This document shows positions 1 to 4,876 of a DNA stretch of 5,578 nucleotides, piece by piece. Location: contig JAUROO010000073.1 of the NCBI GenBank assembly GCA_030829765.1, positions 1 through 5,578 of the forward strand. The letters are read 5' to 3'. The notes below the pieces were generated by a model, which did not search any database, had not been told where the DNA came from, and saw only the letters and a program-made list of their open reading frames with translations. The stretch's first letter is position 1. Each line of letters opens with the position of its first letter. Origin of the DNA: Miltoncostaeales bacterium (GTDB taxonomy: Bacteria > Actinomycetota > Thermoleophilia > Miltoncostaeales > Miltoncostaeaceae). A program made the translations under genes and the position numbers.

Positions 1-212
1 GATTCCACGAACTCGGCCTGCACCATGGCCACGACGCCGTCGAGCATCTCGTCCTTGCCGCCGGGCACATGGTGGTACAGCGACATGGCCTCCACCCCGA
101 GCTCCCCGGCCACCGCGCGCATGCTGCACCCCTGGATGCCGGCGCGGTCGATCACGGCAAGCGCGGCCTCGACCACCCGGTCGCGCGACAGCGGCTCGCG
201 GGAGGTGCTCAT
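1..212 (-). CDS. TetR-family transcriptional repressor, N-terminal part (cut by window edge)
   Basis: The visible 70 residues form a TetR-type DNA-binding domain. Helix 1 is around residues 10-25 (LSRDRVVEAALAVIDRAG), and the helix-turn-helix lies at about residues 29-48, with the recognition helix ending in the family hallmark MSLYHHV. The sequence style (SRDRVVEAAL, ELGVEAMSLYHHV, then KDEMLDGV) resembles TetR members whose C-terminal ligand domain is of the TetR_C_1 class, but that half lies outside the window, so the ligand is unknown. ATG at 212 was chosen because it overlaps the TGA of the upstream LapA gene as ATGA and has a modest AGGG ribosome site 6 bases upstream. It is the last visible gene of the minus-strand operon. 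As inference, it may repress its own operon or a neighbouring gene beyond the edge. The family is secure; target and ligand cannot be read. Confidence 0.9.
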   Translation of the reverse strand, partial: MSTSREPLSRDRVVEAALAVIDRAGIQGCSMRAVAGELGVEAMSLYHHVPGGKDEMLDGVVAMVQAEFVE

Positions 213-490
213 CGCGTGCCCTGCCCGGGATCGCGGTCGCGCGGTGCGCGCTCAGGCCGGCGCGAGGGGCGCACGCGCGTGAAGAGGTAGGTGAGGCCCG
301 CGCCCAGGAGCGCCGACACAAGGATCACCACGATGAGGCTGGTGGAGGTGGTGAAGACCCACCAGGTGACCTCCACCTGACGGGAATTCGCGATGATGAA
401 CCACACCAGCATCACGCCCCCGCTGACCGCGAGGATGGCCCTCCAGTTGGTGTCGTTGCGGCGCCGGGGCGGCCGCTGGTCGCGCTCCAT
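209..490 (-). CDS. Small LapA-domain (DUF1049-like) inner-membrane protein
   Basis: This is a 93-residue protein with two predicted membrane helices, at about residues 17-34 and 50-70. They are separated by a short loop carrying the LapA-like motif N-S-R-Q-V-E-V-T-W (35-43). Helix 2 ends in a glycine-containing stretch (ALLGAGLTYLF), and the tails are strongly basic at both ends (PPRRR; RPSRRPERAPRDR). This layout matches the LapA/YciS family, which in Escherichia coli helps control lipopolysaccharide assembly. In Gram-positive and actinobacterial genomes the role is not defined, so I do not transfer that function. The start at 490 is supported by GGAGG 7 bases upstream and by a TGATG junction with the GTPase gene (one base shared). 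The stop overlaps the tetR start. The positive ends suggest both termini are cytoplasmic. Confidence 0.8.
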   Translation of the reverse strand: MERDQRPPRRRNDTNWRAILAVSGGVMLVWFIIANSRQVEVTWWVFTTSTSLIVVILVSALLGAGLTYLFTRVRPSRRPERAPRDRDPGQGTR

Positions 491-1440
491 CAGGACTCCT
501 CCACAGGGGACGCGCCGAGGATAGTGTCGACCGCGGTGGAGGGATCGATCTCCCGCGCCACCACCCGCTCCACCAGCGCGTCCAGCGCCTGCGCATCGGA
601 ACGGGCGGCGAGGTCACGGGCCATGCGCTCGAGCGCCAGCGAGCGAAGGTGCCGGCGCACGCCGTCACGCGCCCGCGCACCGGCCGTGCCCGTGGCAAGC
701 AGGTCGGCGCGGTGACGCTCCACGGCATCCCAGGCATCGGCGACGCCCTGGCCGTCGAGCGCCTGTGTGAGGATGACCGGGGGCACCCATCCAGCGGACG
801 GCACCAGCGTGAGCGCCGACTCCACCTCGCCGGCCAGGACGTCGGCGCCGGGTCGGTCGCACTTGTTGATGACGATCACATCAGGGATTTCCATCACCCC
901 GGCCTTGATCGCCTGGATGGCGTCGCCGCTGCCGGGCATGAGCACCAGCACGACGGTGTCGGTGAGGGCCTGCACCTCGACCTCGTTCTGGCCCGCACCG
1001 ACGGTCTCCACGATCACCACGTCGAAGCCCGCGGCATCCAGGATGGTCACGGCATCACCCGTGGCCTCGGAGAGCCCGCCCAGATGCCCTCGGCTCGCCA
1101 TCGAGCGGATGAACACCCCGTCGTCCAGGAAGTGGTCCACCAATCGGATGCGGTCACCCAGCACGGCGCCGTGCGTGAACGGGCTGGTGGGATCCACGCT
1201 CACGATGGCGACGGTCATGCCGCGCGCGCGCAACAGGCGTACGAGCGCCGCGGAGAGCGTGCTCTTGCCCGCCCCGGGCGACCCGGTGATGCCCACGCGC
1301 ATGGCGCGTCCTGCCTGCGGGTACAGCGCCCGCACCACGCCCCTGCCCTCGGGGCCCAGCGATTCGGCCATCGTGATGGCCCGGCCGATCGCCCGTCGAC
1401 GGCCCTCCCGCACCCCGGCAACCACCTGCTCGGGCGTCAC
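490..1440 (-). CDS. meaB: MeaB/ArgK-family GTPase, methylmalonyl-CoA mutase-associated chaperone
   Basis: This is a 316-residue P-loop G3E GTPase. Visible motifs, in order: Walker A GSPGAGKST (53-61); the family signature SVDPTSPFTHGAVLGDR (81-97); SRGHLGGLS (116-124); ETVGAGQNEVEV (145-156), the switch/G3 region; and NKCD (192-195), the guanine-specificity motif. Length and order fit full-length MeaB. Members load and protect the cobalamin cofactor of methylmalonyl-CoA mutase or related acyl-CoA mutases; the older name ArgK (arginine transport kinase) is misleading. No mutase gene is in the window, so the partner must be encoded elsewhere. The GTG start at 1440 overlaps the hisC stop (GTGA) and is preceded by GGAGG with 7-base spacing, which lies inside the last hisC codons. 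It is translationally coupled to both neighbours. Confidence 0.93.
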   Translation of the reverse strand: MTPEQVVAGVREGRRRAIGRAITMAESLGPEGRGVVRALYPQAGRAMRVGITGSPGAGKSTLSAALVRLLRARGMTVAIVSVDPTSPFTHGAVLGDRIRLVDHFLDDGVFIRSMASRGHLGGLSEATGDAVTILDAAGFDVVIVETVGAGQNEVEVQALTDTVVLVLMPGSGDAIQAIKAGVMEIPDVIVINKCDRPGADVLAGEVESALTLVPSAGWVPPVILTQALDGQGVADAWDAVERHRADLLATGTAGARARDGVRRHLRSLALERMARDLAARSDAQALDALVERVVAREIDPSTAVDTILGASPVEES

Positions 1441-2561
1441 GGCGCCCCCTCCAGCGCGGTCCTCATCACGGCCAGCAGCCGGTCGGTCTGCTCGGGCGTA
1501 CCCGCGGTCATGCGCAGCCCGCCGGGCGCGCCGAACCCCGCGGTGGGCCGCACGATCACCCCGTGCGCCGTGAGCGCACGATCGAGTTCCGCGGCGCGCT
1601 CGGGCCCGACGTCCACGAACACGAAGTTGGCATCGGAGGGCAGCGGGTCGAGCCCGAGGTCGCGCAGGCCCCGCGCCATCCGGTCGCGTTCGGTACGCGC
1701 CATGGCCACGCGCGCGGGCAACTCGGCGGCCGCATCGTCCAGCGACGCCAGGGCGGCGGCCTGCGCAACGGCGTTGACGTCGAAGGCGTTCCGCACCGGC
1801 GCGAGGGACTCGGCCATTCCCACGGGACCGGCCATCCAGCCGATGCGCAGCCCGGCCAGGCCGTACGCCTTGCTGAACGTGCGCATGGCCACCAGCCGCC
1901 TGCCCTCGCGCACCATGGCCACCGCATCGTGGCTGCCGTCCGGCAGGTACTCGGCATAGGCCTCGTCCACCACGGGCAGCACATGGGACGGCAGGGCGTC
2001 GACGAAACGCGCGAGGGCACGGGGGTCCACCGCCGCGCCCGTGGGGTTGTTGGGGCTCACCACGGCCACGATCCGGGTGCGGGGCCCCACCGCCGCGGCA
2101 AGGGCGTCGAGGTCGTAGGCACCACGCGTGTCCAGGGCCACCGGGGTCACGGTGGCCCCCTGCGCCATCGCACCCTGCCGGTATGAGATGAATGACGGCC
2201 AGCCCATCACCAGCTCATCCCCCGGATCCAGCATCGCCATGCACAGGATCTTGATGAGGCTGTCCACGCCATTGCCCACGATGATCCGGTCCGGGTCAAT
2301 ACCGTGGATGTCGCCCAGGGCATCACGCAGGGCCCACGCACCCGGGTCGGGGTACAGGTTCTGGCAGGCAGCGGCATCGGCGATCGCGCGCAGGGCGCCG
2401 GGGAATGGCGGAAGCGGGCCCTCGTTGGAGGCCAGCTTCGTGATGGGCACATCGCCCAGTTCGCGCTGCAGGTCGGCCAGGGGGCGACCCGGCACGTACG
2501 CCTGCACCGACGACAGCGCGGGGCGCAGCAGGGCCGGGTCGAGATGCGGCGCGTCGGGCAC
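1437..2561 (-). CDS. hisC: Histidinol-phosphate aminotransferase-like PLP enzyme (HisC/Pat type)
   Basis: This 374-residue fold-type I, class I/II aminotransferase moves an amino group using pyridoxal phosphate. Visible landmarks are KLASNEGPL near 42-50 (substrate end), GNGVDSLI (96-103, phosphate/cofactor contact), SPNNPTG (169-175, cofactor-binding Asn), DEAYAEY (199-205, Asp and Tyr contacting the cofactor), TFSKAYGLAGLRIGW (228-242, with Schiff-base Lys231 and Arg239), and LRMTAGT (349-355, carboxylate-binding Arg350). Length is normal for HisC. The usual ENP is EGP here. No other histidine gene is present, so an aromatic-amino-acid (Pat-like) or other HisC paralogue role is possible; the superfamily is certain, the substrate is not. 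The GTG start at 2561 lacks a ribosome site but has a -10-like TAGCCT ending 7 bases before it, consistent with a leaderless first gene of the operon. Confidence 0.88.
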   Translation of the reverse strand: MPDAPHLDPALLRPALSSVQAYVPGRPLADLQRELGDVPITKLASNEGPLPPFPGALRAIADAAACQNLYPDPGAWALRDALGDIHGIDPDRIIVGNGVDSLIKILCMAMLDPGDELVMGWPSFISYRQGAMAQGATVTPVALDTRGAYDLDALAAAVGPRTRIVAVVSPNNPTGAAVDPRALARFVDALPSHVLPVVDEAYAEYLPDGSHDAVAMVREGRRLVAMRTFSKAYGLAGLRIGWMAGPVGMAESLAPVRNAFDVNAVAQAAALASLDDAAAELPARVAMARTERDRMARGLRDLGLDPLPSDANFVFVDVGPERAAELDRALTAHGVIVRPTAGFGAPGGLRMTAGTPEQTDRLLAVMRTALEGAP

Positions 2562-2568
2562 GGCACGG

Positions 2569-2574
2569 AGGCTA
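2569..2574 (-). promoter_or_regulatory. -10 box TAGCCT for the hisC-meaB-lapA-tetR operon
   Basis: On the minus strand TAGCCT fits the TAnnnT form of a sigma-70-type -10 element. Its last base is 8 bases from the hisC GTG, so transcription would start about one base before the start codon, giving a leaderless or near-leaderless mRNA. This agrees with the lack of any Shine-Dalgarno sequence there. I see no convincing -35 hexamer. The box shares its TA with the opposite promoter. This is a sequence-pattern call, not measured. Confidence 0.55.
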
Positions 2575-2578
2575 CACT
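2573..2578 (+). promoter_or_regulatory. -10 box TACACT for the LON-domain/ygfZ operon
   Basis: TACACT is close to TATAAT (TA and final T kept). It ends 8 bases before the ATG at 2587, so the expected transcript start is about 2585, only two bases before the start codon. No purine-rich ribosome site precedes the ATG, as expected for leaderless translation. No clear -35 hexamer is seen, and that region would lie inside hisC. It overlaps the divergent TAGCCT box by two bases. Confidence 0.6.
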
Positions 2579-2586
2579 CGCCGCCG

Positions 2587-3209
2587 ATGCCGGAATTGGA
2601 CGATCTGGGGCTGTTCCCGCTGGGCCTGGTGCTGCTGCCCGGCGAACGGGCGCCCCTCCACCTGTTCGAGCCGCGCTATCGCCAGCTGCTGGCCGACTGC
2701 GTACTGGACGACCGCCCCTTCGTGATCCTGCAGGACCACGGCGATGGCGCGTCACCCATCGGCTGCAGGGCGCGGTTCATCGCACTGGGGCGCCGCTTTG
2801 CCGACGGCCGCATGAATGTGACCGTGGTGGGCGAGGAGATCGTCCGGGTGCTGGAGGAGACCAGCGGGCGGACGTACCTGACCGCCTGGGTCGAGCAGGT
2901 GCCGGATGACGCCGCGGATGCGCCCGAGGCCGCACGCGCGGAGGTGCTCGACCTCTTCGCGCGCCTCGTCGCGGAAGTAGCCGGGTCGGCGGCGCCACCC
3001 CCCGTGCCTGACGACATCCCGCTCTCGTACGCCATCGCCGGGATGATCGAGATGCCCGCCGAGCCGAAGCAGGAACTGCTCGAGTGCCGCGACGAGCCCA
3101 CGCGCCTCGCGATCTGCACCGCATCCTCGCGGCGGCGCTCGAGGGCGCGGACCGCGAGCGACTCGCGGCGGCCCGCGCCCGCACCAACGGCAAGGTCGCG
3201 CTGCCGTGA
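2587..3209 (+). CDS. LON-substrate-binding-domain protein, with an apparent one-base frameshift near its end
   Basis: The N-terminus has the clear LON-domain signature: LGLFPLGLVLLPGE (7-20), then PLHLFEPRYRQLL (23-35), and later the strand DGRMNVTVVGEE (73-84). It lacks ATPase and protease domains, so it is a stand-alone LON N-domain protein of the kind found widely in bacteria, presumably binding polypeptides; its exact role is unknown. From ATG 2587 the frame reads well to about residue 175 (Ala codon 3109-3111), then turns into Arg/Ser/Pro-rich text that would run to 3264, deep into the next gene. Stepping back one base restores a normal helical tail (LHRILAAALEG... NGKVALP) that stops at TGA 3207-3209, overlapping the ygfZ GTG as GTGA. 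The corrected product is about 207 residues, normal for the family. The shift may be an assembly error or a true mutation. The ATG follows a -10 box with no ribosome site. Confidence 0.85.
3103..3116 (+). other. Frameshift site in the LON-domain gene
   Basis: Upstream of here the coding frame has codon starts at 3103, 3106 and 3109 (R-L-A). Downstream the sensible frame has codon starts at 3111, 3114 and 3117 (D-L-H). The sequence is therefore one base short, or two bases long, relative to an intact gene. No slippery X-XXY-YYZ heptamer is present, so programmed -1 slippage is not supported. Confidence 0.75.
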
Positions 3210-4033
3210 CGGACGGCGTCGCGGTGGTCCGGCCCCGGCGCATCGCCTGGGTGGAGGGCCCTGACGCCTGCGACCTGCTGCACGGGCTGCTCACCGCCGA
3301 CATCCGGGCGGTGCCGGTGGGAGGAGCCACGCGATCGCTGGTGCTCGATGCCCAGGGGCACCTGGTGGCCAGCATGGCCGTGGCGCGTGATGCCGGGGAT
3401 GCCTTCACCCTCGTACTGGATCCGCCGCCCACCCCGGACGGGCTGGCGGTGATCCAGGCCCACCACGTGTCGGAGGACGCCGAGGTGCTCGGCCCCGAGG
3501 ACACCCGGGTGCTGGTGGCCACCGACGACCTGGCATCCGCCCTCGCCGGAGCGGGTGGCCTGCAGGTACCCGGCGCGATCCCGGGCACCATCGAGGTGCT
3601 GGCCGACGACCCCGCCGTGGTCGCGCAGGAGCGCGGCATCGGGCTGGCGGCGGACGGCGTCCACGAGGCCCTGCGCATCTGGAGCGCCGCCCCCGTGATC
3701 GGCGTGGACACCTCATCGCGCGCACTCGTGCAGGAGGCCCGTCTCGACGATGCCGTCTCGTTCGACAAGGGCTGCTATCTGGGGCAGGAAACCGTCGCCC
3801 GCCTGCACTACCGCGGGCACGCCAACCGCCGGCTCGCGCGGATCGCCCTGGCGGGGCCCGTCCCCGTCGGCACTCCCCTGACCGCGGAGGGACGCGAGGT
3901 GGGCACGGTCACGAGCGTGGCCGAGGTGCCCGGCCACGGCTGGACGGCCCTGTCGATGGTGCGCCGCGAGGCCGCTGACGACACGGACGTTGACGCCAAC
4001 GGCACGTCCGGGCGGGTCCTCGCCGCTCCCTGA
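3206..4033 (+). CDS. ygfZ: YgfZ/GcvT-like folate-binding protein, Fe-S cluster maintenance
   Basis: This 275-residue protein of the aminomethyltransferase fold carries the diagnostic YgfZ motif KGCYLGQETVAR (188-199, with Cys190), followed by HYRGHANRRL. The N-terminus RRIAWVEGPDACDLLHGLLTADI (11-33) and LVLDAQGHLVASMAV (45-59) match the tetrahydrofolate-binding half. A C-terminal beta segment (EVGTVTSVAEVPGHGWTALSMVRREA) ends the fold. YgfZ-type proteins help make or repair certain iron-sulfur enzymes in a folate-dependent way. The conserved Cys is present, which favours YgfZ over true glycine-cleavage GcvT, and the protein is shorter than GcvT. The GTG at 3206 gives a 4-base GTGA overlap with the corrected LON gene; the only purine-rich element is AAGG about 10 bases upstream, so coupling by overlap probably matters. 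A short tail after 255 is poorly structured (Asp/Ala/Gly-rich). Confidence 0.9.
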   Translation: MTDGVAVVRPRRIAWVEGPDACDLLHGLLTADIRAVPVGGATRSLVLDAQGHLVASMAVARDAGDAFTLVLDPPPTPDGLAVIQAHHVSEDAEVLGPEDTRVLVATDDLASALAGAGGLQVPGAIPGTIEVLADDPAVVAQERGIGLAADGVHEALRIWSAAPVIGVDTSSRALVQEARLDDAVSFDKGCYLGQETVARLHYRGHANRRLARIALAGPVPVGTPLTAEGREVGTVTSVAEVPGHGWTALSMVRREAADDTDVDANGTSGRVLAAP

Positions 4034-4041
4034 CGACCCGG

Positions 4042-4050
4042 TGCTAGCGT
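4042..4050 (+). promoter_or_regulatory. Extended -10 promoter TGCTAGCGT before the 4059 gene
   Basis: TGC-TAGCGT has the TGn extension plus a TAnnnT box, lying in the 25-base gap after ygfZ. Position 4050 as -7 predicts transcription starting near 4057, two bases before ATG 4059. A GGGAG ends only two bases from the ATG, too close to serve as a normal ribosome site, which favours leaderless translation. The geometry is the same as at the LON/hisC promoter. No -35 hexamer is evident. Confidence 0.55.
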
Positions 4051-4058
4051 CGGGAGCC

Positions 4059-4577
4059 ATGGGAGTGGGACGCGATGATCGTGCACGGGCAGCCCGCCAG
4101 TCGTGGGCGGTGCGCCTGTTCTACGACACCGACGGCGACCTGCGCGGGTGGCGAGCGCTCGGGGTGGTGGCACTCCTGGCCGCGGCCGTGGTGTTCGGCA
4201 CGGTGGTGGCGTCGTTCGCGGGGGCGGCCTTCGGCCCGGACACCCTCGCGACGGCCGCGCTCATCGTGTTCCTGGGAATCAAGCTGCCACTGCTCGGGTT
4301 CGTGTTCTGGATCCTCATGCGCCAGGGAGGCGGCTACACACAGGCCGAACTCACCACGCGCGAGCGCACGCGCGTGCTGGAGAGCCTGGTGGAGCAGGCG
4401 CGCGCCGCGCGCGGCGCGCCGGATGGGGCAGAGCGCCTGCGCTGGGCCGCGCGCGAGGCCTGGCGCATCGCCGACGAGGCGCCCGACGACGAGCGGCAGT
4501 CGGCGATCGCCGTGGCGGTGGAGATCAGCGGCATGACGCCCGCCGCCAGCCCACGGCAGCCCCAGCCACCGGCCTAG
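4059..4577 (+). CDS. Unrecognised two-helix membrane protein with a helical cytoplasmic tail
   Basis: This is a 172-residue protein I cannot place in a family. It has a charged, Arg-rich start with an aromatic patch (SWAVRLFYDTDGDLRGWR, about 15-32), then two hydrophobic helices at about 33-58 and 65-88 (the second LIVFLGIKLPLLGFVFWIL). A long, charged, probably alpha-helical tail follows (about 95-156), rich in Glu, Arg and Ala, then a Pro/Gln-rich end. By the positive-inside rule both ends should be cytoplasmic. ATG 4059 is preferred over an in-frame TTG at 3990 because that extension would lie over the end of ygfZ and carry the promoter inside the gene. Its stop codon shares CTAG with the stop of the opposing gene. 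It could be a small scaffold or regulatory membrane protein, but nothing in the sequence decides that. Confidence 0.8.
   Translation: MGVGRDDRARAARQSWAVRLFYDTDGDLRGWRALGVVALLAAAVVFGTVVASFAGAAFGPDTLATAALIVFLGIKLPLLGFVFWILMRQGGGYTQAELTTRERTRVLESLVEQARAARGAPDGAERLRWAAREAWRIADEAPDDERQSAIAVAVEISGMTPAASPRQPQPPA
4400..4419. repeat. Perfect 20-base GC-only palindrome inside the 4059 gene
   Basis: Positions 4400-4419 read the same on both strands (half-site GCGCGCCGCG). It encodes the Ala/Arg-rich stretch around residue 117 and could fold as a strong hairpin in the mRNA. With GC content this high, such a palindrome may arise from codon use alone, and no T-tract follows to make it a terminator. Confidence 0.5.
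4574..4577. other. Shared CTAG stop of two convergent genes
   Basis: The plus-strand gene ends in TAG at 4575-4577 and the minus-strand gene ends in TAG at 4576-4574. The two stops lie in one palindromic CTAG tetranucleotide, so the genes overlap tail to tail by four bases. No hairpin plus T-tract terminator is visible around it, so transcripts probably run into each other. Confidence 0.85.
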
Positions 4578-4876
4578 GCGAAGACCAGCGCGTCCTCCAC
4601 CTCGCCGGCGGCGATGCCGTCGGCGATCTTGTCGAACGCCATCGCGTGCACCACGGCCGCGATGTCCTCCGCCGTGCCCGCAAGGGCCTCGGGGTGGCGG
4701 GCCTGCACCGATACGCGTCCCACGAAGCAGGTCTTCACCGCCACCACCGCGCCACCCTCCACGACCTGCACGTTGAACCCCCACAGCGTGTGTGCATCGT
4801 CGGTCAGTGACGTGCGCGGGGGCTCGGCCCGCAGTTCGAAGGTGCGCCCCCCGGCCTCCACGGTGCGCGTGCTCAC
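4574..4876 (-). CDS. Unrecognised 100-residue protein, downstream of the gamma-glutamyltranspeptidase-like gene
   Basis: This small protein has no signal peptide or membrane helix and I do not recognise its family. It reads as a compact alpha/beta protein: beta-like stretches (RTFELRAEP; LWGFNVQVVEGGAVVAVKTCFVGRVSVQA, about 32-59) followed by two helices (GTAEDIAAVVHAMAFDKIADGIAAGEV, about 67-93). There is one Cys, in VKTCFVG. Coding is supported by GC-ending codons and by its GTG start at 4876, which overlaps the upstream stop as GTGA. A weak GGTGG-type ribosome site lies just before it. It is the last gene of its operon, and its TAG stop shares CTAG with the convergent gene. It may act with the transpeptidase-like enzyme, as inferred only from coupling. 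Confidence 0.75.
   Translation of the reverse strand: MSTRTVEAGGRTFELRAEPPRTSLTDDAHTLWGFNVQVVEGGAVVAVKTCFVGRVSVQARHPEALAGTAEDIAAVVHAMAFDKIADGIAAGEVEDALVFA

Noticed and set aside
649..1959. A 436-codon open frame on the plus strand opposite meaB and hisC
   Set aside because: It is an antisense shadow of two well-supported genes in GC-rich DNA. Its translation is rich in His, Arg and Gly with no domain, and it has no promoter or ribosome site.
2128..2586. An upstream in-frame extension of the LON-domain gene
   Set aside because: The extension lies antisense within hisC and reads as low-complexity residues. The LON signature begins right after ATG 2587, which also sits just behind a -10 box.
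3103..3116. Programmed -1 ribosomal frameshifting in the LON gene
   Set aside because: There is no slippery heptamer at the shift point; a lost base or assembly error is simpler.
2752..3768. A 338-codon open frame on the minus strand opposite the LON and ygfZ genes
   Set aside because: Its translation is Ser/Arg/Pro-rich low complexity, while the plus strand carries clear LON and YgfZ motifs.
3990..4058. An earlier TTG start for the membrane-protein gene
   Set aside because: It would overlap ygfZ by over 40 bases and place the TGCTAGCGT promoter inside the gene; the 4059 ATG fits the promoter spacing.
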